Of a stretch of 64,000 nt of DNA, positions 42,900-52,235 are shown one piece after another (position 1 is the first letter of the stretch; the number at the start of each line of letters is the position of its first letter). The notes below the pieces were generated by a model. It saw only the letters and a list, made by a program, of their open reading frames with translations, was not told where the DNA came from and ran no database searches. The translations under genes were made by a program, and so were the position numbers. The DNA comes from Ostreococcus mediterraneus (lineage: Eukaryota > Chlorophyta > Mamiellophyceae > Mamiellales > Bathycoccaceae), in NCBI GenBank assembly GCA_012295225.1, contig WMKK01000001.1, forward strand, positions 62,001 through 126,000, in the 5' to 3' direction.

Positions 42900-44417
42900 A
42901 TGTTCACCGCCGCCACCACCGCGCGACCGCTGTTTCATACTATCACCGTCGCGCGTCGCACGCGTCAACGCGCATCGCACGCGTGCCGTCCCGCCTTAAA
43001 CGCGTCGCTTGCCTGCTCGAGCCCAGCGCTCGCTGTCCCAGCGCTCGCAGCTCCCAAACGCAATGCCGTGACCGCCGCGCGTCGCGCGCACCGATCCACC
43101 GTCGTGCACGCGTCATCGGATTCCGTATCAACGTCCACCGCGAGCGCTGGCGCGCAACACGCGCAGTTGGCGCTCACAGTCGGGTCGTTATTCGCGCTGG
43201 ACAAGACGCTCGAGCACGCGTTATGCGCGGCGGGCGTGACGTTCCCGTCCGCGTTAGTGGGCATGTTCGCCACCTTAGTCGTGCTATTAGCGGCTGAACG
43301 CATCGCGGGTGAAGATACAGCGAATGCGATGAAGGGTGCGTTCGTGCCGGCGCTGAGCTGGATCACGAGTTGGTTACCGGTGTTTTATGTCCCGTCGCTG
43401 GTGGTTATCCCGCTCGTGGTCACCAAGATTGCCCCGAGTGCGCTGGTGAAGGTGTTATCGATAATCGTTTTTGGGTTCATATCCACGATTGCATTCAGTG
43501 CGACGAGTGCGAGTGTGATTCGACAAGCGACGGGGACGACGATGTTACCAGTCGCTCCGGCGAAACCGGCGCCGCCGACGGAGGCGTACGTGTACAAGCT
43601 TTGGGGCGCGGTGTTCGTCGCCTCTGTCGTTGCCACGCTCGTTGGCGCCAACGCGAGCGGTGCAAAAGTAGCTGCAATGGTGAGCGCCACAGTGTGCTCA
43701 TTCTTGGTCGGTTCGTTGCCAGACATCAAGGCAAAGATGAATCCCATCGTGACGACGGCGGTGTTGACGAACGTCGCGGCGGCGGCGCTCGGCGCGCTCA
43801 CAGGTGATGGCTGGATGAAAATGCTCAGCCTGTACCGTACGGGAGTTCCATTTGGACTGGAAACCATCGGCGGGCTAGGTGCGGGCGATATCTTGATGAC
43901 GTTCCTCGGAAGCGTGATTTTGAGCTTTGCGTTCAAGGTGTTTGAAGCGCGGAAAATCATCGTGCGTCACGCGGTGGAGATTTTTGGATGTCTCATTTCC
44001 ACGTCGTTGTTCGGCATGTTTTCCACCGCGATCGCGGGCAAGTACTTGGGTTTGTCTGCGGCCTTGTCTGCCGCGCTGGTGCCGCGTTCGGTGACGGTGG
44101 CGTTGGCAATTCCAGTCACTACGCTTTTGGGTCATCCCGAAATGGTCCCCGTCACCGCGGCGGGCGTCGTCCTCACCGGTCTTATTGGTAGTTCTTTGTG
44201 CGTTCCAATCTTAAATAAGATTGGCGCCAAGGATCCAATTACGCGTGGTATGGCCACTGCGGCGAGTGCGCACGGTTTGGGCACGGCGGCGCTCGTCGGC
44301 GGCGAACCGCAAGCATTACCTTTCGCGGCTTTGGCGTACGCGCTTTCTGGTATCCTCGCGAGCGTCATCGCGGCGATCCCATTCATTCAATCCGCGCTCA
44401 TCGCTATCATCGCTTAA
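42900..44417 (+). CDS. PLGG1: Plastidial glycolate/glycerate translocator PLGG1 (505 aa)
   Basis: Inner-envelope carrier that exports glycolate and imports glycerate in photorespiration. The N-terminal ~80 residues (Ala/Arg/Ser-rich) fit a plastid transit peptide. The rest is an LrgA-LrgB fusion: an LrgA-like part with FPSALVGMFATLVVLLAAERI and WLPVFYVPSLVVIPLVV, then an LrgB-like part with LWGAVFVASVVATLVG, the AALVPRSVTVALAIP signature and GLIGSSLCVPILNKIGAKDPITRGMATAASAHGLGTAAL. About 12 membrane spans are visible. Single exon. Confidence 0.93.
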   Translation: MFTAATTARPLFHTITVARRTRQRASHACRPALNASLACSSPALAVPALAAPKRNAVTAARRAHRSTVVHASSDSVSTSTASAGAQHAQLALTVGSLFALDKTLEHALCAAGVTFPSALVGMFATLVVLLAAERIAGEDTANAMKGAFVPALSWITSWLPVFYVPSLVVIPLVVTKIAPSALVKVLSIIVFGFISTIAFSATSASVIRQATGTTMLPVAPAKPAPPTEAYVYKLWGAVFVASVVATLVGANASGAKVAAMVSATVCSFLVGSLPDIKAKMNPIVTTAVLTNVAAAALGALTGDGWMKMLSLYRTGVPFGLETIGGLGAGDILMTFLGSVILSFAFKVFEARKIIVRHAVEIFGCLISTSLFGMFSTAIAGKYLGLSAALSAALVPRSVTVALAIPVTTLLGHPEMVPVTAAGVVLTGLIGSSLCVPILNKIGAKDPITRGMATAASAHGLGTAALVGGEPQALPFAALAYALSGILASVIAAIPFIQSALIAIIA

Positions 44418-44514
44418 GCAACGTGTTTGGTTTCAATATAATATCCTGTCTAATAACAACGTTCCACTATGGCTACGCTAGCTACTTTTGTACAAAGGCG
44501 TGCTGTGTTTTTCG

Positions 44515-45672
44515 CTATCGCATCACCTCAAGAGGCGGCTGCTCGGTCGCTGCCCCATGCTTTTGAATAACGTAAAAGTCGAGCGGTACGTCTTCCGTTT
44601 CATCTTCAATGCCGACACGTATAATGCTATTTGTTATTCGCGTCGTCGTCGCGTTCCAGCGGGTTTCGTCGTTCAAAAGTTGGCGAAACGTGTCGGCGCC
44701 GCCGCGACTCGCCGGCGCCGGATTCACGATGAGCGCGACGCCGTTTGGATCCAGATACTTTGTCAACGCGCGAATGACGCCATGCGAGTGTGGTTCTTCG
44801 TGAACGACATCAGCGCCTAGTATTATGTCAAATGTCCCGAAAGCGAGGGACGGTGAGTCCGAGTCCGAGTCTGAGTCGTCGTCGGCGTTCCAATCGACAA
44901 TTGCAGAACGCGTCTTTGAGTTGAACGCCGGTTGAATTCTTTTTTGCTTCTCTATGTTATACCGCGCATTCACCACTGCGTTATCATCGACGTCACTCAG
45001 CACTACGTCCCAGCCTTCGTCGGGAAAGCTACATGAAAATGCCAAACCAGCAACCATGGCACCGCCGCCGATTTCTAGCACGGATGTCTCGCGTCCGCGC
45101 GCTCTCCCAAATGCCTGCACCCACGCCCGCACCTCTGGCCGAAATAGATATCTCCCGAGCGCAATAGACGAATGCCATACCATGGCGCTCACGCTCGGAA
45201 AACGGTCGTGCCGCGGCAAGCGTAAGCGTAGCGCCGTCGGCAAAGCGAGCGAGCCGACGGCGCACGCGACGAACGTCCCCGTCTGCACGAGCCCATACGC
45301 CGGAAACGCCGCTCCGCTCGGGCACCGTTTCACGCACATCGCGTACACATCGCCCGCACGTTCGCGAACATCCTCATCACCGTCCCTCGCGTTCACCAGC
45401 GCGAGCAACGCCGCATCCGTCGCCGCGTTTCCGAGCGCACACACCACCTCTTCATCCTCGAGTGCTCGCGCCTCAATCGCATCCAGCGTCGCCAGCGCGT
45501 CCTCTCGCACCCCAGCGCGCAAGGTTTGCGTCCAACATTCTGCGTCACGCGTGCGGCACGCCTCGGCGGCGACCTCGTCCTCGTCGCTCGGGAGCACTGC
45601 GCCCATGAATGGCGCCCGTAGCTGCGCTTTTGCTGGTACGCGTTTCTTCTGCTGCCACATCGCCGTCGTCAT
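44515..45672 (-). CDS. METTL/FAM86-like protein methyltransferase (385 aa)
   Basis: Class I methyltransferase domain in the C-terminal ~230 residues: VSAMVWHSSIALGRYLF, motif I TSVLEIGGGAMVAGLAFS, motif II VVLSDVDDNAVVNARYNI, and FGTFDIILGADVVHEEP, the (D/G)xDVV hallmark of the METTL21/FAM86 group. The N-terminal ~140 residues are helical with an acidic segment. Target protein unknown. I chose the ATG at 45672 (MTTAMWQQKK); another in-frame ATG at 45819 would add 49 mostly Arg-rich residues. Confidence 0.8.
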   Translation of the reverse strand: MTTAMWQQKKRVPAKAQLRAPFMGAVLPSDEDEVAAEACRTRDAECWTQTLRAGVREDALATLDAIEARALEDEEVVCALGNAATDAALLALVNARDGDEDVRERAGDVYAMCVKRCPSGAAFPAYGLVQTGTFVACAVGSLALPTALRLRLPRHDRFPSVSAMVWHSSIALGRYLFRPEVRAWVQAFGRARGRETSVLEIGGGAMVAGLAFSCSFPDEGWDVVLSDVDDNAVVNARYNIEKQKRIQPAFNSKTRSAIVDWNADDDSDSDSDSPSLAFGTFDIILGADVVHEEPHSHGVIRALTKYLDPNGVALIVNPAPASRGGADTFRQLLNDETRWNATTTRITNSIIRVGIEDETEDVPLDFYVIQKHGAATEQPPLEVMR

Positions 45673-45995
45673 CGTCCGCGAACGATCGCGCGATGCGACG
45701 AGGCGATGATTGGCGTCTGTATTAGGCGCTCGCGCGCGCGAAGAGCGCGTTTGGCGCGCGTGAGTGCGCGCGCGGCGCGCGATGCGCCAGCCGCCAAAAC
45801 CGGATAAACCACCACACATCGCCGCGCGCGTGCCGTATATTCGCACCGCCGACACGTCACACGCTCGACGAGTGCTCGTACACGCGAAACTCGTGCGTTC
45901 TAGCTCGCTGTGAAGCTCGGCTGCGGTGCGACAGCGATATTCAGCAACGTCCACGGCGGCGTTTCATCGATACACTCTTTTTCTTTGAAGCAATC
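45673..45995. promoter_or_regulatory. Divergent spacer, methyltransferase / DRG1
   Basis: About 320 bp between divergent starts, so both promoters should be here. GC-rich; no repeat or motif stands out. If the upstream methyltransferase ATG at 45819 is used the spacer shrinks to about 175 bp. Confidence 0.4.
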
Positions 45996-47235
45996 ATGGC
46001 GGAAATACTCGAGAAGATTGCGTCGATCGAGCTCGAAATGAGCCGAACGCAAAAGAACAAAGCTACGGCATCGCACCTTGGGTCGCTCAAGGCAAAGTTG
46101 GCGAAACTCAGGCGCGATATCATGGAGCCGACCACGAAGGGTGGACCCAAGGGTGAAGGGTTCGACGTGACAAAGACGGGTGATTGCCGCGTCGGTTTGG
46201 TTGGCTTTCCGTCGGTTGGGAAGTCGACGTTGTTGAACAAGTTGACTGGGACGTTTTCTGAGGCGGCAGCGTATGAGTTTACCACGTTAACGTGTATTCC
46301 TGGTGTTATTCGCTACCGGGGCGCAAAGGTGAGTCGAAAAAGCGCGCTCTCGCTCGCCATATTTTGTTTTACGCTCGTATACAAGCTTGTCATGACACTT
46401 TGATTGACTGACACGCTCGTTTGCTCGTTTGCTCGTTTGCTCGTTTGCTTGCACGTAGATTCAATTGCTCGATTTACCTGGTATTATTGAAGGCGCGAAA
46501 GACGGCAAAGGTCGCGGGAGACAGGTGATTTCCACCGCTCGTACGTGCGACGTCATCGTCATCGTCCTCGACGCCGTCAAGCCCTTGACGCACAGAAAGT
46601 TAATCGAACACGAACTTGAGGGTTTCGGTATTCGTTTGAACAAAAAGCCGCCGGCAATCACCTTTAACAAGAAAGATAAGGGTGGCATCGCGTTTACCCC
46701 CAACCCGAATGGCGAAACAACGTTTTTGGATGAAGAAACCGTCAAGAACATTTTGGCTGAGTACAAAATCCACAACGCCGACGTAAAGTTGCACGCCGAC
46801 TGCACCGATGAAGACTTGATTGATGTCATCGAAGGCAACCGTATTTACACCCCGGCTGTGTACGCTGTGAACAAGATGGATAGCGTCAGCGTAGAAGAGC
46901 TGCGTCTTTTAGAGGACATGAAAAACTACGTGCCGTGTTCGTCCGAAAAGGAGTGGAACTTGGATGGGCTTTTGGAAAAGATTTGGGACGCCCTCGAATT
47001 AGTTCGCGTGTACACCATGCCCCGAGGCGTGACACCGAACTTTGACGAACCCATCATCTTGCACAAGAGCGCGAGCACGGTGGAAGATTTCTGTAACAAG
47101 CTTCACAAGACAATTATGCGTTCTTTCAAGCACGCAATGGTGTGGGGCATGAGCGCCAAGCACAGACCGCAACGTGTCGGTAAAGAGCACGTGTTACACG
47201 ATGAAGATGTGGTGCAAATCGTCAAGGCGCATTAA
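45996..47235 (+). CDS. DRG1: DRG1-type developmentally regulated GTPase (369 aa, two exons)
   Basis: OBG-HflX-related GTPase associated with ribosomes and translation. Exons 45996-46328 and 46459-47235, phase 0. N-terminal helix-turn-helix ([24 protein letters not shown]), then G1 [10 protein letters not shown]2 [13 protein letters not shown]3 [17 protein letters not shown]4 NKMD and the C-terminal TGS domain ([25 protein letters not shown]). [12 protein letters not shown]-type wording and [11 protein letters not shown] are DRG1- rather than DRG2-like. The 130-nt intron interrupts G2-G3, begins GTGAGT and ends CGTAG. Confidence 0.95.
46415..46446 (+). repeat. GCTCGTTT octamer repeat in the DRG1 intron
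   Basis: Four perfect tandem GCTCGTTT copies lie between the CTGAC motif (46408-46412) and the acceptor at 46458, lengthening the branch-to-acceptor distance to about 46 nt. Confidence 0.9.
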
Positions 47236-47327
47236 TAAGAGGAGGGAACAAACATAATCACCTAGAGAATTAATTGCTATTACACTTCGTGTTGTCTAAA
47301 ATCTAAATCTACTACACGCTCGCCACC

Positions 47328-48857
47328 TCACCACGACCACGACGAGAACACGTCATCAGCACGCTCAAACATCACCGCTAAACGCCTCGCCTCATCGATT
47401 TCCGACTTGGTCGGGATCATGTCAGCCATCAAAGGCTGCACGGCTTGTTGCACTGTTGGATCGAAGAGGCGTTTGGCGAGCGTCGGCGGCGTCCTAGGCG
47501 GTGCGACGGCGCGGCTCGCCGTCTTCGGACTCGACGGTGCCTGTGCGAGTGGGGTTGATACCTTCGTAGGCGCCGGTACAGAGCGCGCGATGCGCTCGTC
47601 AAACGTCACGCGCGGACCGTTCAGACGTGCTGGCGATAATAATGCGGCCACGAGGTCCTCTTCAGATTCAATATGGAGTGGTGACTTCTTCGGTGACGCT
47701 GGCGCGCGAACGGTAATCGTGGGTGGTGACTTCATAGCTGACTGAACGGTACCTTTCGACTTCTGCGGCGTCGTCTTGACTACAGGTTTCTCTTTTGAAT
47801 GTTGTACCGTCGGGATGTGGACGTCAAGCGCGAGCGGAGCCTCAGCCTCAGCCTCAGCCGTCGGCAGAACCTTAGCTTTTACGTTCGGCGATGGAACGTG
47901 ACGAATGGTATGTAAATCATCCAATACTTTTGCCCTTGCATCGTTCGCGCGCTCGGCGTCATCTTGCGCGCGATCGGTGCCCCGCGACTTTGCTGGCATC
48001 GGCGGCGGCGTCACGACTACAATGTCATCCATAGATTCCTCAGCCCAAATCTCCGCGCTACGACTGTCTTCAATGCGCACTTTCCGCATGACATCGCGCA
48101 TGACTTTTTGAACTTCCTGAGACGTGCCTTCGTCGCTCGGCGGCGCGTCAACGATGGGTTGTGTTGACGGTTTCAACACCGCGCTCCACTCGTCATCTTC
48201 ATCCTCGGCTACATCTACATGCGCGTCTATAGGCGTCATCGTCGTACTCACCATTAAGATCTCGCCTGCGTCGCTATCGAAGATCGCATCCGCCGCCTCG
48301 GGCGTGTTATCGAGGACAACGCCCTCAGTGGCGACGTCTTCGCCTGCGCTCGCCGCTTCAAACGCTTGAATGTTGTCGCCATCTTTCTCAACTTCCACGG
48401 CATCCTCGGTGTTAACGCCCACGACAGCGGGTGCAAAGACTCGCACAGCGTCAATATCACCTTGAGTGTACTTGACGCTCACCGTCACGCGTCCACCGGG
48501 GTATTTACCGCCCTCCAAATCGAGCTCGAGTGTCTCTCGCGCATCCCGTCTCAACCGCTCCAACGCGAATGCCGCCGATCCCATACACTTGTGCCCATCT
48601 CCGCGCTTGTCCCAAACCGACACACGAATAGTTTCACCAGCATCTATCGCACGATTGAACGTTAGCGTGCCAGATTGCGACCAAGTTGGGTTGGAGCGCC
48701 CGCGTTTGGATTTTGTTTTGAATCGCGCGCCGGCGCACTCGACGACGCACAGCAAGCGTAAGATACGCAAGGATGACGAGGTTTTAATGTTCGTCGCATT
48801 GATGACGGTCACATCGAGCGCACCGTACGATGTCGAGGCGATGGTGTGGTCGTCCAT
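47328..48857 (-). CDS. C2-domain protein with disordered tail (509 aa)
   Basis: Residues ~12-130 form a C2 domain: LDVTVINATNIKT, FKTKSKRGRSNPTWSQSGTLTF, IRVSVWDKRG, ALERLRRDARETLELDLEGG, GRVTVSVKYT. The calcium-binding Asp pattern is mostly missing (only the DKRGD loop), so membrane binding may be calcium-independent. The rest is acidic and Pro/Ala-rich with short helices and a C-terminal segment DEARRLAVMFERADDVFSSW. The partner is unknown. A link to trafficking or cortical membrane would be an inference. Confidence 0.75.
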   Translation of the reverse strand: MDDHTIASTSYGALDVTVINATNIKTSSSLRILRLLCVVECAGARFKTKSKRGRSNPTWSQSGTLTFNRAIDAGETIRVSVWDKRGDGHKCMGSAAFALERLRRDARETLELDLEGGKYPGGRVTVSVKYTQGDIDAVRVFAPAVVGVNTEDAVEVEKDGDNIQAFEAASAGEDVATEGVVLDNTPEAADAIFDSDAGEILMVSTTMTPIDAHVDVAEDEDDEWSAVLKPSTQPIVDAPPSDEGTSQEVQKVMRDVMRKVRIEDSRSAEIWAEESMDDIVVVTPPPMPAKSRGTDRAQDDAERANDARAKVLDDLHTIRHVPSPNVKAKVLPTAEAEAEAPLALDVHIPTVQHSKEKPVVKTTPQKSKGTVQSAMKSPPTITVRAPASPKKSPLHIESEEDLVAALLSPARLNGPRVTFDERIARSVPAPTKVSTPLAQAPSSPKTASRAVAPPRTPPTLAKRLFDPTVQQAVQPLMADMIPTKSEIDEARRLAVMFERADDVFSSWSW

Positions 48858-48943
48858 CGCGCGCGCGGCTGTGAAGTGTGGTGGTGACTAGATTATTCGT
48901 TTTAGGTGTTACAAAAGAGCTAAAGAACGTCACGCACGTCAAC

Positions 48944-50119
48944 CTACGTCCACGTCGTGGCGTGGTAACAGTTGAGGATTGGACCGCCACCGACGATCTC
49001 AAACCCTTCAGTCATCCCACGCATGTTCCAATCCGCGTCGCGGCCGACGACACACATCTTACCTAGCAACCACGCGTCCACCATATCCGCGCCCTTGTGC
49101 GCGATGAACTCTTGCACCTTGCGAATAAAGCTCTGCGTAACGACGTACGATTGTAACCCTGCGACGGCGTTGAATTCATTCCAGTGGTACATGTTAACTT
49201 TCACCGGCGATCCATCTTCGTTTTTGGAATTCCAAGAGTGATGCAGTGGACCACCTTTGTTGTTGCCAAAGGACGTAAATAACACGTCGGCGTCGGCGGG
49301 CATGCGGTCGATGGCTTCTTGCATGGCGCTGAAGGGTAAGTCACTCACGCCAACCCCATCGGCTTCGAAGATAATCGCCTTTGGAAACCCTTTTTCTTTG
49401 ATTAATTGCCATTGGAACAAGTGCGCGTACAAACACCCCACGTGATGGCTCAACCGTCGCCATTCCACCGGCAACATGCCGTTTTCGTGCTGCTTTGATA
49501 AATCAATAATTTGCAACCACGGCAAATCCATCAACGTCTTCCCTTGCTCACGAGACAGCGCACGAATGTCCTTTACTGCATATTCCACCAAGTGCGTATT
49601 TGCAGGCCACGCCGTGGCGTCAACGCCGTGCGATACCGTTACTAAACGCTTCAACTCGTCGCTCGTCATGTGCCCGCGGGTGATGAGCTTCCCTAAACTC
49701 TGTTGTACGCGCTCGTTATCCGCCTTCGTGCCCAACGACACGAACACCATCGGCGTCGTAATGCGTCGGAACCCACCAACGGTGTATGCCCCTAAATCAG
49801 CGGTCGCTGTCGACGCCATCGACGCGGACGTCGCACTCCCTCCGCCCGCGTACGCCTGTCCCAACCTCGGCAACGCGCTCGCCGACGCCGCGCCACCCCG
49901 TGCGCCGCCCCGTGCGCCTCGCCCGCGTGCCAACCCGAGCGCGAAAGGCACATCAACCTTCCCCGCCGCGCTTAACATCGTCATCGCCGCACACGCGATC
50001 GCTATCGTGCTCAACACCAATGCGATCGTGAATCGGTCCCGTCGATGGTCGTGCGCGCTCGACGCGATCGCGGCGTCTGCTGCGCGCGCGCGCCGCGCGC
50101 CTTGCGCGAAAGCGTCCAT
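48944..50119 (-). CDS. Type II membrane glycosyltransferase-like protein (391 aa)
   Basis: I chose the ATG at 50119 (MDAFAQGARR); the upstream frame holds other ATGs but low-complexity residues. A single hydrophobic segment (FTIALVLSTIAIACAAMTML, ~30-50) follows a short Arg-rich cytosolic tail, the type II anchor layout of Golgi glycosyltransferases. The lumenal part has PMVFVSLGTKADNERV, LSHHVGCLYAHLFQWQLI, AIIFEADGVGVSDLPF and NMYHWNEFNAVAGLQSYVVTQSFIRKVQEFI, an arrangement like GT25/LPS-type transferases where an acidic metal-binding motif follows a HxxxW/L helix. The activity is inferred. Confidence 0.65.
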   Translation of the reverse strand: MDAFAQGARRARAADAAIASSAHDHRRDRFTIALVLSTIAIACAAMTMLSAAGKVDVPFALGLARGRGARGGARGGAASASALPRLGQAYAGGGSATSASMASTATADLGAYTVGGFRRITTPMVFVSLGTKADNERVQQSLGKLITRGHMTSDELKRLVTVSHGVDATAWPANTHLVEYAVKDIRALSREQGKTLMDLPWLQIIDLSKQHENGMLPVEWRRLSHHVGCLYAHLFQWQLIKEKGFPKAIIFEADGVGVSDLPFSAMQEAIDRMPADADVLFTSFGNNKGGPLHHSWNSKNEDGSPVKVNMYHWNEFNAVAGLQSYVVTQSFIRKVQEFIAHKGADMVDAWLLGKMCVVGRDADWNMRGMTEGFEIVGGGPILNCYHATTWT

Positions 50120-50475
50120 GCGATGACTGTGCGTTCGTTCACGTTTCCTCGATCGGCGGCGGTGGTCCGCGCGCCGAGCGATGGAAAGTGGCGGGGGGTG
50201 GGTGGGTTCGACGCGCGTAAAGGGTGTTAGCGTGGGCGCGTGGGCGCAGCGGCGGCGCGGGTGACATGTGGATCGTGCACGCGTCTTGGATGCGTACTGC
50301 GCGGCGCGATACTTGACGGACGTGCGTAAACGACACACATGGGTGCGTGCATGCGTGTGTTGACGCGTTGACGGCGACCGAAGGTGTTATAAAGGCGTTT
50401 AAAGTACGCATTGCACGCGCGTTTCGCAGCGAGAGTAACGTCGTCAAAACTTCTAAATGTACATCCATGTGGTTA
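50120..50475. other. Spacer between the glycosyltransferase-like and telobox genes
   Basis: About 356 bp between the start of one minus-strand gene and the stop of the next. It presumably holds the 3' UTR of the telobox gene and the promoter of the glycosyltransferase-like gene. I see no gene, tRNA or repeat. Confidence 0.45.
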
Positions 50476-51957
50476 TCAGAGTTGTCCCCCGCGTTGCATG
50501 TTGCGGTACTTGTCCTTCAAGTCGACTTGCGTCCGATTGTGCAAGATATCGGCGTTGTTTGCGAGAATGAGCGCCCAGGCGCCTGCGCCGTAGACATTTA
50601 TGCCGCGTTTGAGCGCGTCGACTTCGATTTCAGTCCACCGGTGGACTCGTCGACGAATTTTTATTGCTCCAGAAACGACGGGCGAGGATGGTCGACTTGG
50701 GACGGCGACATTCATCGTCGGTATAGGCGCCGGACGCACAGGCGTCGATACTTGCGGGCGTTGGGCGCCGCTCGGCTTTTTCTTGGCTTGCGCCACCCTC
50801 GGGATGGCGATGGTGTCGTATTCGTCATCGCTATCCGTGGGCGCCGCATCTTTATCCATTCGTGCCACAGCCGCGGTACGTTTGGTAGGTCGAGGCGGCG
50901 ATGGTTCGCGCGGCGCGACTTGCGTCGGCATGATGTCTTCCTCGTCGTAGTCGTATTGCGTCTGTTGCGGCGCAAAATCATCGTCATCAAAAGCCTCGTC
51001 TTCCAGTGGCGTGGCGCTATCCCCTACCGCTTGCGCAGGCTGCGTAAGCTCCACTTCGCCAGTACCAATCGATTTTCGTCGAAACAAACTCGTGACGGAG
51101 CCAATGACACCCGCCATGGTGCCAAAGACACGTCTCGTGGGTGACACAACATCCTCGGCAGCTTGAGTTAGTAGTACATCCTCGGCATCTTCACGCTCAA
51201 CGCGCTGACCGACGTCACCCCATTCCCGTGCTGGACTTTGTGCACGCGGTGCTGCTATTCTAGACGGTGACATTGATTTCGTCGGCGTTTCGGCTCGGGC
51301 GGCCGTTGCCTCTGCCGCAAGTCGCGGACGCGCCGGAGCGTACACCTTTGTATCCAAATCTTCCTGAACACGCTCCAAGCTTGTCTGAGGCGCACGGAAA
51401 TCCGCAATGAGCGCATCGATGATCTTCTTAAACGCATCTCGAGTGAGAAAATTTCCATTGGAGCGTGCCTTGGACTTGGAAGCTGGCGGCTTGACGTTTG
51501 GAAGGAGCTCGGCGCGCAACTTTGCCGGTAAACTCTTCGCCACCTTCTTCCCTTTCTTCCCCTTTTGCGCCACCGCAGAGGCTGCATTATCAATCACTCG
51601 TTCGCACTGCTCGACGTACATCTTGAATCCCGCGCTCGCATTCACATCGACGATGCACTCATAATCTTTTTCTCCGTCGAACACGACGTCTCGAATCGCC
51701 CGCAACTTATCCAACGCCTCGTTTTCATCGAGCTCGTGCCCTAACGCCGTGATCGCCGCCTTAATCTCACTTAAACGAACCCACGCCGCGACGCTGGCGT
51801 GCATGACGACCTGGTTGTCATCGGACGCCGCGGCGAGCACGCCGCGCGTCACATCCAGCGGCGCACCGAGCGCCAAGAGCTCCTCCACCGCCCACGTCGC
51901 GGGCGCCCCGGGCGTGGGCTTTCCATCGCCTTGCGACTGCGAGCCGAACAAACGCAT
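50476..51957 (-). CDS. Telobox Myb (TRF-like) telomere-binding-type protein (493 aa)
   Basis: The C-terminal ~55 residues are a single Myb/SANT repeat: RRRVHRWTEIEVDALKRGINVYGAGAWALILAN, then NRTQVDLKDKYRNM, the telobox VDLKDKxRN found in TRF1/2, Taz1 and plant TRFL proteins that bind telomeric TTAGGG/TTTAGGG DNA. The N-terminus (~10-120) is helical, possibly a dimerisation domain like TRFH, but I cannot confirm the fold. The middle is acidic, Pro-rich and disordered with a basic KKGKKVAKSLPAK patch. The start is the first true ATG (the frame opens 31 codons earlier at a TTG). Confidence 0.8.
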   Translation of the reverse strand: MRLFGSQSQGDGKPTPGAPATWAVEELLALGAPLDVTRGVLAAASDDNQVVMHASVAAWVRLSEIKAAITALGHELDENEALDKLRAIRDVVFDGEKDYECIVDVNASAGFKMYVEQCERVIDNAASAVAQKGKKGKKVAKSLPAKLRAELLPNVKPPASKSKARSNGNFLTRDAFKKIIDALIADFRAPQTSLERVQEDLDTKVYAPARPRLAAEATAARAETPTKSMSPSRIAAPRAQSPAREWGDVGQRVEREDAEDVLLTQAAEDVVSPTRRVFGTMAGVIGSVTSLFRRKSIGTGEVELTQPAQAVGDSATPLEDEAFDDDDFAPQQTQYDYDEEDIMPTQVAPREPSPPRPTKRTAAVARMDKDAAPTDSDDEYDTIAIPRVAQAKKKPSGAQRPQVSTPVRPAPIPTMNVAVPSRPSSPVVSGAIKIRRRVHRWTEIEVDALKRGINVYGAGAWALILANNADILHNRTQVDLKDKYRNMQRGGQL

Positions 51958-52235
51958 CAGTGTGGCGCGTACCGTCGCGCGCGCGTCGCAGCGATGGCGC
52001 GCGACGCGTCGCGAAGTGCGGATGTCGCCGAGCGAAACGTGGATTTTCAAACGGTCGTCTAAAACCTAAGCCCTAGTTCGCGTCGGTTCCTATTCCTCCA
52101 TGGCGTTCGCGAGACGCCATTCGCTCACGCACGCGCGCGCGCGGTGCGCGAGCGAACCCAAGCGCGCGACCGCACGCACCGACATCGAGTCTTCCACCCG
52201 CGCGCGTCCCGTCGGGTCTCGCACCCGTCGTCGCA

